Of a stretch of DNA of 64,000 nt, positions 51,900-60,653 are shown one piece after another. The notes under the pieces were generated by a model. It was not told the origin of the DNA and did no database searches. It was given only the letters and a program-made list of their open reading frames with translations. The position numbers and the translations under genes are program-made. Position 1 is the stretch's first letter. The number at the start of each line of letters is the position of its first letter. Source of the DNA: Ruminiclostridium hungatei (GTDB lineage: Bacteria > Bacillota > Clostridia > Acetivibrionales > DSM-1351); contig NZ_MZGX01000001.1 of the NCBI RefSeq assembly GCF_002051585.1, positions 62,001 to 126,000 on the forward strand, written 5' to 3'.

Positions 51900-52634
51900 A
51901 TGCCTAAGATTGTGGAATATTCATACGGAAAACTGTTCAAATACACGATGAAAGCTATAAACCCTGTAAAAAAGGCAATAATAACAACGGATTGCAAGGT
52001 ACATAGGGCCATTAACATACAATCTTTGGCTGTCCTCAAAAGTGACGGGAAATATCAACAGTTCAATATGTTCTCAAATTATGTGCTTGAATTGAATATG
52101 GGTGTTGTCTGGGCAGATCAGGATTTTAAGAGCTCCGGGCATTTTTATAATCCTTTTAAGGACAGAGGACTATATGGAAATACAAATGCACTAACGCTGG
52201 CGTGCAATTATTACTCTTTTGCACTTGGCTGTTATGAGGCAGGCGATATAAAAAAGTCAATGTTTTTTCTTGGTGCGGCGGCGCATTTGGTTCAGGACGT
52301 TACAGTGCCTCAACATGCCAACATAAAATTGCTGCAGGAACACCACAAGTTTGAAAAGTTTGTCAGGGATTCTTTCAGCAGTACGCCTGAATACCTGGTT
52401 GGTGATAAAGGCTGTTATCTGGATGACATAAAGGAATTTATATATCACAATGCCATTAGTGCCATAAAAGCCAGCAAATATCTAAGCTATATTCCGGATG
52501 ATGAACGGAGGTATTATGAACTGACAAAGAGTGTGCTGCCTTTGGCACAAAGAAGTACCGCCGGTTTGTTCTCAATGTTTTATAGAGATACCCGGGATAT
52601 GGAAAGCGGCAGTTACAGTTCATCTATCCTATAA
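51900..52634 (+). CDS. zinc-dependent phospholipase C-like protein, without signal peptide
   Basis: A 244-residue protein of the phospholipase C/alpha-toxin N-domain fold. The zinc ligands seen in the family are in place: His35, Asp73/75, His81, His129 with Asp133 four residues later, His139, His148 and Glu152, matching the spacing of the Bacillus cereus enzyme from its His118 onward. The usual signal peptide and the N-terminal Trp ligand of secreted enzymes are absent, so it is probably cytosolic. ATG 51900 is set by GGAGG at 51889; ATG 51894 abuts it. The substrate is unknown. Confidence 0.8.
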   Translation: MPKIVEYSYGKLFKYTMKAINPVKKAIITTDCKVHRAINIQSLAVLKSDGKYQQFNMFSNYVLELNMGVVWADQDFKSSGHFYNPFKDRGLYGNTNALTLACNYYSFALGCYEAGDIKKSMFFLGAAAHLVQDVTVPQHANIKLLQEHHKFEKFVRDSFSSTPEYLVGDKGCYLDDIKEFIYHNAISAIKASKYLSYIPDDERRYYELTKSVLPLAQRSTAGLFSMFYRDTRDMESGSYSSSIL

Positions 52635-52737
52635 GTCTGCTGCCTGCCAAAGAATCAACATCTGACTACAGTTCAATTTCATCAGTTGGGACAAAATCAG
52701 GTGGATGACAGATTTATCTTAGTAGAGGATAAGCCCA

Positions 52738-53886
52738 ATGAGTAAATATGCTAAATCAATTGACTTTGTTTTGGAAAACGCCAACGTAGTAATCCAATAT
52801 CGTCTACGTAAGGAAATCTTGCGCAACCTCACTAAAACAGATGAGGAAAACTTACTGGAAAAAATCTATCAAACACCCCACTTTAAACTTGTACAAAGCT
52901 ATGTCAAGCCGGATGGCTATATCGGAAGCGGTTGCCATAGCTGGGCTAACTGGCAGGGAGCAATACTGCATGACACGCCGCTTCAGGATGGAGAAACGGC
53001 TGCGCGGCTGCTGGCATATTACGCCATACCCAAGAGGCACCCGATTATCGCAAATTTCGTTGCAGCAATGCGTGATGAGGATATTTTACGTAAGGAATTT
53101 TCATATATCCCTCCAGAAATCCATCGCTACCAGAACCGGTTTGTAGGGATTAACAGCGGCAACAGCCTCATGGCTCTTATATATACTATTCAAGCGATGC
53201 TGGGATATGGTGATGACACCCATGAAGTTAACCGCTTCCAAGATATTGCATTAAAAGGCTTTAAGCGCATACTTCAGATTTCGTCACTTGACGAGATATT
53301 AAGATATAATCCAAACTTAAGAAAAAAATATAATTATCCATATATGGAGTCTGATGAATACTTCCCCGATTCCTATACGCTTACCATGCTCGCGTATTCT
53401 CACAGTTGGCGCACACCGGAAAACATTAAAATGCTTGCCAATTCACTCAATCGAATAAACCAAATAATGAAGCCGGACAACACAATGAGCATAAGAATTA
53501 ATGGTAAGTTTGTAGGCCCGTGCTTTGCTCTTAACAGACCATTCCTACCATTCCGTGTTGATACGGTGGATAATATCCTATATCGCCGGTGGCTGACAGA
53601 GATTGCCATGCTCGGCGTGGGCGAAAGCGTTGGAATTATACGCCAGTCCGTGGTTAATGTGGAGCAAGCGCTTGACGATGGCGGAATACTGAGAACATTC
53701 TTCGATTTACCCAAATATAAACGCAAGTTAGCAAAAAACATTGAGTATCCTACTGCATATGCTGACGTAAGGCTTGAGCCGGACTACAACCGCAAGTATG
53801 CTTTAGAGTGTGATTTGACATTCTGGGCAATACAATTTCTGACGCTTGTTGAAGAAGGAAACCAAAAGCTTGTTACTCAGAAATAG
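52738..53886 (+). CDS. unknown protein, possibly a helical-toroid (prenyltransferase-like) fold
   Basis: A 382-residue protein I do not recognise by name. It is all-helical in appearance with repeats like HSWANWQGAILHDTPLQDGETAARLLAYYAIP and an evenly spaced run of aromatic-rich helix pairs, which recalls the alpha/alpha toroid of terpenoid cyclases and prenyltransferases, but the usual QXXDXXW or DXDD motifs were not found. Arginine codons here are often CGN, unlike the AGA/AGG-rich genes around it, suggesting acquisition by transfer. No signal peptide. It stands alone, with GAGGATAAG before ATG 52738. Confidence 0.75.
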   Translation: MSKYAKSIDFVLENANVVIQYRLRKEILRNLTKTDEENLLEKIYQTPHFKLVQSYVKPDGYIGSGCHSWANWQGAILHDTPLQDGETAARLLAYYAIPKRHPIIANFVAAMRDEDILRKEFSYIPPEIHRYQNRFVGINSGNSLMALIYTIQAMLGYGDDTHEVNRFQDIALKGFKRILQISSLDEILRYNPNLRKKYNYPYMESDEYFPDSYTLTMLAYSHSWRTPENIKMLANSLNRINQIMKPDNTMSIRINGKFVGPCFALNRPFLPFRVDTVDNILYRRWLTEIAMLGVGESVGIIRQSVVNVEQALDDGGILRTFFDLPKYKRKLAKNIEYPTAYADVRLEPDYNRKYALECDLTFWAIQFLTLVEEGNQKLVTQK

Positions 53887-53968
53887 TGTACTTTCTTTTC
53901 CGGGTTGTGCCAAATGTACTGAGGGCAGAGGTGACTACAGTACACTCTCCAGCAGTGTTGAAAACGTA

Positions 53969-53984
53969 TTGACTATGTGGTCAA
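53969..53984 (+). promoter_or_regulatory. TetR-type operator 1
   Basis: TTGAC-N6-GTCAA, an inverted repeat whose first six bases (TTGACT, 53969-53974) also serve as the -35 of the promoter. A second copy is at 54010-54025. The likely repressor is the TetR gene at the end of the same operon. Confidence 0.7.
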
Positions 53985-53992
53985 TGATTTTA

Positions 53993-53998
53993 TATAAT
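53993..53998 (+). promoter_or_regulatory. -10 box of the ABC-2 operon promoter
   Basis: TATAAT at 53993-53998 lies 18 bases after TTGACT at 53969-53974, a strong sigma-A promoter. Both operators flank it, so bound repressor would block the polymerase. Confidence 0.75.
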
Positions 53999-54009
53999 TG
54001 TAATAGGCA

Positions 54010-54025
54010 TTGACTACATGGTCAA
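54010..54025 (+). promoter_or_regulatory. TetR-type operator 2
   Basis: The second copy of TTGAC-N6-GTCAA, starting 41 bases after the first, downstream of the -10 and about 17 bases before the ATPase ATG. Confidence 0.7.
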
Positions 54026-54042
54026 AAGAGGGAGAGGATACT

Positions 54043-54918
54043 ATGAATGCAATAGAAGTAACCGGACTTTCCAAGCACTATGGAAATTCAAGAGGTATTA
54101 TTGATGTAAATCTGGAGGTAAAGGAGGGGGAGGTTTTTGGTTTTATCGGACCAAATGGTGCGGGTAAATCCACAACCATCAGGACTTTATTAAACCTTAT
54201 TCATGCTGAAAAAGGTGAAGCGAGGATTTTTGGACTGGACTGCTTTGCCCAGAGCAGGAAAATAAAGGAGCAGGTCGGCTATCTGCCTTCAGAAGTTCAT
54301 TACTATGACGATATGAAAGTAAGAGAGCTTTTAAAGTATTCTTCAGGCTATTACAAGAAGGATTGTTCGGAAAGGATAGACCAGCTCTGTACCGCACTGG
54401 AGCTCAATGTTGACAAAAAGCTTGAGGAGCTGTCCTTTGGAAATAAAAAGAAAGTAGGTATTGTTCAGGCTTTGCTGCATCAACCCAGGCTGCTTATTCT
54501 GGATGAGCCGACCAGCGGCCTTGATCCGCTGATGCAGAACAAATTTTTTGAAATATTGAGGGAGGAGAACCGTAAGGGAGTAACCATATTTTTCTCCTCG
54601 CACATCCTGACCGAGGTTCAGAGAATGTGTGACAGGGTGGCAATAATTAAGGAAGGCAGAATTTTGAAGACCGAATCCATTGATACATTGAGGTCGACTA
54701 CCTACAAGAGAATTAAGATTGAATTCGTGAAGCTGGAAAATACTGCGTTTGAAGGATTCCCGGGGGTAGTGGACAGAACGGATTCTGAAAACGGCATGGA
54801 GTTTTTATATAACGGGCCCATTGAGGCAATTGTTAAAAAACTGTATGAATATGAGCTGAGAAATCTATGGGTAGAGGAACCGCAGCTTGAAGAGATTTTC
54901 ATGCACTATTATCAATAA
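54043..54918 (+). CDS. ABC-2 type transporter ATP-binding protein
   Basis: A 291-residue ABC ATPase of the drug/lantibiotic or lipid exporter class. Walker A is GPNGAGKST (about 36-44), followed by FGLDCFAQSRKIKEQVGYLPSE, signature LSFGNKKKVGIVQAL and Walker B LLILDEPTSGLDP. The signature is the degenerate LSxGxKKxxxxxxAL type usual in this class. The C-terminal 80 residues contain an additional regulatory domain. ATG 54043 with GGAGAGG in front; the longer frame from 54010 begins in operator 2. Its permease follows. Confidence 0.94.
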   Translation: MNAIEVTGLSKHYGNSRGIIDVNLEVKEGEVFGFIGPNGAGKSTTIRTLLNLIHAEKGEARIFGLDCFAQSRKIKEQVGYLPSEVHYYDDMKVRELLKYSSGYYKKDCSERIDQLCTALELNVDKKLEELSFGNKKKVGIVQALLHQPRLLILDEPTSGLDPLMQNKFFEILREENRKGVTIFFSSHILTEVQRMCDRVAIIKEGRILKTESIDTLRSTTYKRIKIEFVKLENTAFEGFPGVVDRTDSENGMEFLYNGPIEAIVKKLYEYELRNLWVEEPQLEEIFMHYYQ

Positions 54919-54946
54919 TAAATTCGTCTTCAAAGGAGGTCGTCAT

Positions 54947-55750
54947 ATGCTCTTATATAAGAGAGAAATAATCAGGAACGGAAAATCGACAATGCTCTGG
55001 ACAGCTATTCTGCTGTTGTATAACATCTCCATGCTCCTGCTTTACCCTTCAATGACCGGAGCAATGAAGGATAAGATGAACTTAATGCTTCAGGCCTTTC
55101 CCAAAGAAATGATTATTGCTATGGGTCTGGACAAGGTCAGTATTACTGAACTGTTGGGCTTTTACAATACATACTGCTATCTCCTTGTTACCATTCTGGG
55201 AGGAATATTTGCCATGCTGCAAGGTATTTCAGTGCTGTCAAAAGAGGAGGATGAGAAGACCATCGAGTTTTTGTTGTCAAAACCCATTACCAGGAACAGG
55301 ATTATATTTGAAAAGGTAAGTGCAGTTTTGACCAATATTCTCATTTTGAATATAGTTGTAAGCATGATATCCTATGTGGCAATAGAACTTGTCAGCAGTG
55401 AGGCATACAGCCTGAAGGCCCTGTTACTGCTTTTCCTTGGGCCCGTTCTGATGCAGGTTACTTTTGCGGCAGTGGGTTTGCTGATTTCGATATTTATAGT
55501 AAAGGCGAGGATTAACATACCTGTGGGTGTGGGAATAGTGCTCGGCTTGTATTTTATAAGTATCTTGGCAACAGTTTCTGAAAAAGCGGACTTTCTTAAA
55601 TATGTAACACCTTTCAAATATGTGGATGGCGCGGACATAATCAACAGCAAAGCCATTGAGCCCGTATATCTTGCCATAATGACAGCGGTAACTTTAGCAT
55701 GTACATTTATAACCCGCCTGATATATAATAAAAAGGATATAGTTGCCTGA
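54947..55750 (+). CDS. ABC-2 type transporter permease
   Basis: A 267-residue membrane protein with six predicted spans and a long first extracellular loop, of the ABC-2 type. SKEEDEKTIEFLLSKPITR matches the family's conserved cytoplasmic motif. ATG 54947 has AAAGGAGGTC at the proper distance; the frame from 54887 is rejected. It pairs with the ATPase 28 bases upstream and overlaps the frame of the TetR gene's longer form. Substrate unknown; drugs or lipids are likely for a TetR-controlled pair. Confidence 0.9.
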   Translation: MLLYKREIIRNGKSTMLWTAILLLYNISMLLLYPSMTGAMKDKMNLMLQAFPKEMIIAMGLDKVSITELLGFYNTYCYLLVTILGGIFAMLQGISVLSKEEDEKTIEFLLSKPITRNRIIFEKVSAVLTNILILNIVVSMISYVAIELVSSEAYSLKALLLLFLGPVLMQVTFAAVGLLISIFIVKARINIPVGVGIVLGLYFISILATVSEKADFLKYVTPFKYVDGADIINSKAIEPVYLAIMTAVTLACTFITRLIYNKKDIVA

Positions 55751-55802
55751 GCACCAGACAAAAGAACAAATTAAAAGGTATAGTATAAGGAGAGAGTTAA
55801 TT

Positions 55803-56438
55803 TTGAATCCTGCTTTTGAAAATCTGAACGCGGAAAAGAAAACCAATATCATACGCGCCTGCTTGGAGGAGTTTGCCCAAAACGGCTATGAAAGGGCCTC
55901 CACCAATAGTATGGTGAGCAGGGCAGGAATATCAAAAGGCTTGCTTTTTCATTATTTCGGCAGCAAGAAGGACCTGTATCTGTACTTGCTGGACTACGCC
56001 ATTGAGCATTTTATCGGCAGGTTTTATGATAATGATGTCAAAGCTTCCTCGGATTTATTCGAAAGGATAATGAAGCGGGGGATTGTCAAAATGAAAATAG
56101 CAAGTGAGCAGCCCTTTATGTATAAGCTGGTTATGGAGGCTTTTATGGACACTCCCGGTGGAATGGAGGAGGAAATGAAAGCAAGGTATGATAAAATTTA
56201 CAGCCAGCATATGCCGGCAGTTTTTGAGGATATAGATTTTTCCCTGTTCAGGGAGGATATAGATAAGCAAAAGGCCATGGAATTTATGCTTTTAAGCTTT
56301 GACGGAATTTACAACAGGTATATGAAACAGGCTAAGGAAAAAGCTTTGGACTTAAGCCTTGAGGAAGTAGATAAAATTGTGAGTGAATATTATATATTTA
56401 TTGATATGATAAAGTACGGGATATATAAGAAGAATTAA
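55803..56438 (+). CDS. TetR/AcrR family transcriptional regulator
   Basis: A 211-residue repressor with an N-terminal HTH (KKTNIIRACLEEFAQNGYERASTNSMVSRAGISKGLLFHYFGSKKDLY) and a helical ligand-binding C-domain. The start is TTG 55803, set by AAGGAGAG at 55787; the longer frame from 55743 overlaps the permease and lacks a good site. It is the third gene of the operon, and a likely autorepressor acting at the two operators at 53969 and 54010. Ligand unknown. Confidence 0.9.
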   Translation: MNPAFENLNAEKKTNIIRACLEEFAQNGYERASTNSMVSRAGISKGLLFHYFGSKKDLYLYLLDYAIEHFIGRFYDNDVKASSDLFERIMKRGIVKMKIASEQPFMYKLVMEAFMDTPGGMEEEMKARYDKIYSQHMPAVFEDIDFSLFREDIDKQKAMEFMLLSFDGIYNRYMKQAKEKALDLSLEEVDKIVSEYYIFIDMIKYGIYKKN

Positions 56439-56465
56439 AAGGGTCAAGCTGTTAAGGAGGTAAAA

Positions 56466-56882
56466 ATGAAATCCTATAGAAAAGAACTGCACTTTAATAC
56501 TCCCGGCCGCAGAGCCTATGTAAACATTACTTCCCAGGTTCAAAAGTGTATTGATGAGAGCGGTATAAGTGAAGGTATGGTCCTGGTAAATGCCATGAAT
56601 ATTACTGCCAGCGTATTTATAAACGATGATGAAGCCGGTCTCCATCAGGATTTTGAGAAATGGCTGGAAGCCCTTGCTCCTGAAAAGCCTTACAGCCAAT
56701 ACAGGCACAACGGTTTTGAGGACAATGCTGATGCTCACCTGAAACGGCAGATTATGGGGCGTGAAGCAGTAGTTGCGGTAACCGGCGGCAAGCTGGATTT
56801 TGGCACCTGGGAGCAGTTGTTCTATGGAGAATTTGATGGAAAAAGAGACAAACGAGTGCTTGTAAAAATAATTGGAGAATAG
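56466..56882 (+). CDS. YjbQ family protein (UPF0047)
   Basis: A 138-residue small protein of the YjbQ/UPF0047 family, which has been linked to thiamine phosphate synthase activity, although the natural role is not settled. The family marks are the N-terminal strand [12 protein letters not shown], the [23 protein letters not shown] block and the His/Gly-rich [40 protein letters not shown]. It has AAGGAGGT at 56455-56461 and lies 27 bases after the TetR gene. Confidence 0.92.
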   Translation: MKSYRKELHFNTPGRRAYVNITSQVQKCIDESGISEGMVLVNAMNITASVFINDDEAGLHQDFEKWLEALAPEKPYSQYRHNGFEDNADAHLKRQIMGREAVVAVTGGKLDFGTWEQLFYGEFDGKRDKRVLVKIIGE

Positions 56883-56960
56883 TTTCTGGCTTTATTTATG
56901 AAAATTATATTCATTTTATTATCAGAGGGTATTCGGTGACGAAGGGAAACGGAAAAATAT

Positions 56961-57680
56961 ATGAAGATCTGTGTGATTCATGGCAGTCCCAGAAAGGGAA
57001 ACACATACAAGGCGACAAAAATTATGATGGCTCATATGGAAGGAATGGGTGAAGTTGAATTCAGCGAATTCTTTCTCCCCAAAGCAATGCCGGTGTTCTG
57101 CTGCGGATGTTACAACTGCTTTGACAAGGGGGAGGAAATGTGTCCGCATGCGCAGTATACCCAACCTGTGGAGCAGGCTATCAAAGCAGCGGATGCTGTC
57201 ATAATAACCTCTCCTGTTTATGTACTGGCCGAAAACGGCGCTGTCAAAACGCTGCTGGATCACTATGGATATATGTTCATACCTCACCGGCCAATGGAAG
57301 AGATGTTTTCAAAAGTCGGAATGATTATTTCTACAACTGCCGGTGCCGGCACCGGAAAGGCCATTAAGGCCATTTATAACAGTTTGAATTTCTGGGGAGT
57401 AAAAAGAATTTTTAAATTGGGGCTTACTATTTTTGCCAAGGACTGGGAGGATATGAAGCCCTTAAAGCAGCAGAAATTTGAAAAAATCATTAAAAAAAAG
57501 GCAGAAAGGTTTCATGCCTGTATAGTCAAAAGAGAAAAGCTACATACCAGATTGTTTACAAGGTTCATGTTTTTTATTATTCGAAAATCCTTAAGCAGCT
57601 ATAAAGACGGGCATCCGGATAAAAAATACTGGCTGCAGAAGGGCTGGCTGAACGGCCGGAACAGGCCGTTTCAGCATTGA
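56961..57680 (+). CDS. NAD(P)H-dependent flavodoxin-like oxidoreductase
   Basis: A 239-residue protein of the NADPH-dependent FMN reductase/flavodoxin-like fold. The FMN phosphate loop is HGSPRKGNTYKA (6-17), and a cysteine-rich stretch CCGCYNCFDKGEEMCPH (about 42-58) may bind an iron-sulfur cluster or form disulfides. SPVYVLAENGAVKTLLDH is the second flavin loop. It is monocistronic and followed by a terminator at 57697. Reduction of quinones or unknown small compounds is likely. Confidence 0.88.
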   Translation: MKICVIHGSPRKGNTYKATKIMMAHMEGMGEVEFSEFFLPKAMPVFCCGCYNCFDKGEEMCPHAQYTQPVEQAIKAADAVIITSPVYVLAENGAVKTLLDHYGYMFIPHRPMEEMFSKVGMIISTTAGAGTGKAIKAIYNSLNFWGVKRIFKLGLTIFAKDWEDMKPLKQQKFEKIIKKKAERFHACIVKREKLHTRLFTRFMFFIIRKSLSSYKDGHPDKKYWLQKGWLNGRNRPFQH

Positions 57681-57696
57681 GGGCGAGTTTTCCGGA

Positions 57697-57727
57697 AAAC
57701 TGAAAGCACAGTTGCTTTCAGTTTTTT
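57697..57727 (+). terminator. intrinsic terminator after the reductase gene
   Basis: AAACTGAAAGCA at 57697-57708 pairs with TGCTTTCAGTTT at 57713-57724, followed by a T tract. Confidence 0.9.
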
Positions 57728-57835
57728 TAAGGTATTTTTTATATAAAAGATTTGAAAAATTATGTCCAATAAATGTAAAGTATGATATTATCTAAAACAT
57801 AGAAATTAAAAATTATTTTATTAATGGAGAAGAAT

Positions 57836-58552
57836 ATGGAAAACCAAGAGTTGGATACTGTAGTTGAGAATACTGTAGTTGAGAATACTGTAGTTGAGAA
57901 TACTGTAGCTGAGGATGCTGTAGCTGAGGATGCTGTAGCTGAGGATGCTGTAGCTGAGGATAATGAAAATGCCGGTATCAATGAACCGGCGGATATTTTG
58001 GCAGAAGGCCGGAACCCCGATTTTAATCCATATGGAAGGGTATATGAAAATAATTTGCCAAATCAGTATCCGGCAACCAACCTTGATGGTCCTGCAGGAT
58101 TGGGAGGCTGGTTGGTGCTGGTGGCTATCGGAAGAATTCTTGGGCCATTGATGCTGCTGAATGCTATTTACCAGGTCTTCTCCATATATTTCAAAAGCGA
58201 CTTACTGGCACAGCTTTCAAGCCCGGATAACAAGCTGTACAGTGCATTGTGGAAGCCCATGATTTTTTTTGAGCTTATAGGCAATATATTGCTGCTCGGT
58301 CTATCTGTACTGCTTATAATTCTTTTTTTTCAAAAGAAAAAACAATTTCCCAAAGCATATATAGGTATGATGCTTATAAATGTATTAATTATGCTTATTG
58401 ATTTAATATTACTTTACCAGATACAGAGGACATTGACTGTAGATCTGAATATAACAGCAACTTCACAGCTTATTACAGCCATTATTACCAGTGCAATCTG
58501 GATACCCTATATGCTTATATCAAAAAGGGTCAAAAATACCTTTACAAGGTAA
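57836..58552 (+). CDS. DUF2569-like membrane protein with repeat-encoded acidic N-terminus
   Basis: A 238-residue protein. The first 85 residues are acidic and disordered, with three ENTVV units and about three and a half AEDAV units encoded by a 15-base tandem repeat. The rest is a four-span membrane domain (GGWLVLVAIGRILGPLML, MIFFELIGNILLLGLSVLLIILFF, MLINVLIMLIDLILL, AIITSAIWIPYMLIS) like the DUF2569 family, known mostly as small integral membrane proteins of unknown role. ATG 57836 has GGAGA before it; ATG 57824 is an alternative. Confidence 0.78.
   Translation: MENQELDTVVENTVVENTVVENTVAEDAVAEDAVAEDAVAEDNENAGINEPADILAEGRNPDFNPYGRVYENNLPNQYPATNLDGPAGLGGWLVLVAIGRILGPLMLLNAIYQVFSIYFKSDLLAQLSSPDNKLYSALWKPMIFFELIGNILLLGLSVLLIILFFQKKKQFPKAYIGMMLINVLIMLIDLILLYQIQRTLTVDLNITATSQLITAIITSAIWIPYMLISKRVKNTFTR
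57848..57964 (+). repeat. 15-bp tandem repeat in the DUF2569 gene
   Basis: Units of 15 bases: GTTGAGAATACTGTA three times (57863-57907), then GCTGAGGATGCTGTA three times (57908-57952) and a partial unit, with a degenerate unit before the first. They encode VENTV and AEDAV. The two unit types are blocks of near-identical copies, so amplification was recent within each type. A change in number keeps the frame. Confidence 0.92.
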
Positions 58553-58597
58553 GCTGCCTGTAATTATTACCGGCTTCATACCTGGCAAGGAGAGTAT

Positions 58598-59542
58598 ATG
58601 AGTAAGAAATACGGTAAACACAATTCATTAAAGCTTGTTTTGCTGCTATTTGCAATGGCATTTACAATGAGTGCCTGCTCGGTGGATAATAATTATGCGC
58701 TTGACAAAACGCAACCGCCGGCAGCGCACACACCGGCAGCGAAATCTACAGCTCCCGGTACAACGGCTGAGGAAGAGTCTCTTGATACCCAAGCCGGAAG
58801 CATGAGCATGGAAGAAGCAGTCCAAATAATCAGGGAAGCTGGTAACACTGAGGTTATTAAAACCTGGGAGCAGTATGAATCCGCAAAGATTCCCCTTATT
58901 GCCGCCCTTCCTGAGAGAAATCTATACCTTTACGGATTGAAGGATAAAGTAGGAGTTATTCTTTACTATAATGGCGCCGGGCATTTTTATGAATGGAATT
59001 ATCTGACTCCCAGGTTCATTTTGCCTGGTCTGAAGATAACAGATTTTGACGGCGACGGTAAAGAGGAGCTGGGAGTTATTCTTTATGTGGGTTCCGGAAC
59101 CGGCCTTTCAGTTGAAGAACTGCATATGGTGAAGATTTCCGAGACGGAAGTGGTTTCTGATAATCCCAAGGATAAGAATTACCTTGTGCCCAATAAAGAA
59201 TATTTTAAGGATTATTGCTATTCTGATTATTCGGAGCAGCTTAAAGAGCAGGTTAAGCTCAAAACCCATGTTGAAGGGGCAGCACTCTGGGCAGATGTCA
59301 CTGCCGGACAGAAGGCAAGTTCTTTTGAACTTGAGAATCCAACCGATGATATTGATAATGAAAATATAGTTTTCGGAAATATTGTCCGATTTGAATTCAA
59401 GGACAAGAAAATCACCGCACAGTTTGCTCTGGGAGCCATTAGAAAATCCTACGCATCTCCTGATTTTATAGGAGAGCTGAACACAGAGGTCGTGTTTAAA
59501 GCCGGGAATTTTAAACTTGAAAATATAACGTTTCAGCAATAG
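58598..59542 (+). CDS. lipoprotein with calcium-binding-like loop
   Basis: A 314-residue lipoprotein. The signal peptide ends in MSAC with Cys27 as the anchor, followed by a Thr/Ala/Pro-rich stretch, then a globular domain that includes DFDGDGKEELGVIL (about 148-161), a DxDxDG loop of the FG-GAP/EF-hand-like calcium-binding type. ATG 58598 follows AAGGAGAG. Standing alone, with no clear partner. Function unknown. Confidence 0.8.
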   Translation: MSKKYGKHNSLKLVLLLFAMAFTMSACSVDNNYALDKTQPPAAHTPAAKSTAPGTTAEEESLDTQAGSMSMEEAVQIIREAGNTEVIKTWEQYESAKIPLIAALPERNLYLYGLKDKVGVILYYNGAGHFYEWNYLTPRFILPGLKITDFDGDGKEELGVILYVGSGTGLSVEELHMVKISETEVVSDNPKDKNYLVPNKEYFKDYCYSDYSEQLKEQVKLKTHVEGAALWADVTAGQKASSFELENPTDDIDNENIVFGNIVRFEFKDKKITAQFALGAIRKSYASPDFIGELNTEVVFKAGNFKLENITFQQ

Positions 59543-59650
59543 CTAGAAATTTGCAGTTATTCTGTATTACTCACTTAGGCCGTAATATATTTATTTGAAG
59601 CATGTCAGGCATAGAATTTGAAGTTAACTGGCCGGAAGGAGATAAGGCAT

Positions 59651-60529
59651 ATGCATGATACTTATGAAAAGTATGAAGCATTAATAAGTAAAATTGCTGT
59701 TTTCGCCCATGAAAGAGAGGACATAAGAGCTGTGATTGTCCAAGGATCGAGAGCCAGAGAGGATATGCCTGCCGATGACTGGCCGGATTTGGATGTCAGT
59801 ATAATTACAACCGCCCCAGAATTTTATATTTCAAATGAGACCTGGCTGTCCCAGTTGGGAGGTTACTGGTTGACTTTTACTGAAAATACTGCTGTGGGGG
59901 GCGGCAAAGAGCGCAGGGTTCTTTTTGAGGATGGCCTGGATGTGGATTTTGCCGTAATACCATATGAATTTGTACGCCATATTATGCTGAACGGAATTCC
60001 AGAGGATGTAAAGTATTCTTTGGGACGGGGCTTCAGGATTTTAATTGATAAGGATGGGGCTTTTAAGGACTTTCCCGGAACGGACATGAAGCCGGCACTG
60101 CCTGAGCCGCCATCCGGCCGGGAGTACCTGGAGTTTGTAAATGATTTTATTTACCATTATGTCTGGACATTAAAGAAGCTGAACAGAAAAGAAATCTGGG
60201 CAGCCATCGGTTGTTCCGACGGATACTTGAAGGTAAGACTGCTTAAGCTCATTGAGTGGCATTCCCGGGCTTTCAACGGAAGAGGATACGATACCTGGCA
60301 TGCCGGACGTTTTATTGAAAAATGGGCAGATCCAAGAGTGGCAGAGGGGTTGAAACATTCCTTCGGGCATTTTGATCAGAAGGATATTTTTCGTAGCTTG
60401 AAAGAAACTTACAAGCTTTTTAGAATGTTGGCCATAGAAGTGGCGCAGAAGCTTGATTATGATTATCCCTATGAGAATGAGCAAAAAGTCTTGCTGTGGT
60501 CGGGGGAAAAGCTGGAGAAGCTCCAATAA
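59651..60529 (+). CDS. aminoglycoside 6-adenylyltransferase-like (ANT(6)/AadE) protein
   Basis: A 292-residue nucleotidyltransferase. The GSRARED motif (32-38) and the D46xD48 pair in DWPDLDVS are the metal-binding site of the family; DVDFAVIPYE supplies the third acid. ANT(6) enzymes adenylate streptomycin, but chromosomal relatives in clostridia are common and their activity is often untested. AAGGAGATAA sets ATG 59651; the frame from 59618 is rejected. Resistance cannot be claimed from sequence. Confidence 0.85.
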   Translation: MHDTYEKYEALISKIAVFAHEREDIRAVIVQGSRAREDMPADDWPDLDVSIITTAPEFYISNETWLSQLGGYWLTFTENTAVGGGKERRVLFEDGLDVDFAVIPYEFVRHIMLNGIPEDVKYSLGRGFRILIDKDGAFKDFPGTDMKPALPEPPSGREYLEFVNDFIYHYVWTLKKLNRKEIWAAIGCSDGYLKVRLLKLIEWHSRAFNGRGYDTWHAGRFIEKWADPRVAEGLKHSFGHFDQKDIFRSLKETYKLFRMLAIEVAQKLDYDYPYENEQKVLLWSGEKLEKLQ

Positions 60530-60653
60530 CCGCCAATTACCTGGCAAAGTGAGGAAGCAGGTTTTCCGCTGTTTTTAATGGATAGTCCGGAAGGCCGGGT
60601 AACTTGTACTGCATGGAGTTCCTATTGTAAAAAGAATGGCAGGGAGGTATAAA

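Noticed and set aside
57848-57964. Possible CRISPR array
   Set aside because: The repeats are direct 15-base units without spacers and are in frame within a gene.
59651-60529. Mobile antibiotic resistance gene
   Set aside because: There is no IS, integrase or composition shift around the ANT(6)-like gene; it looks chromosomal.
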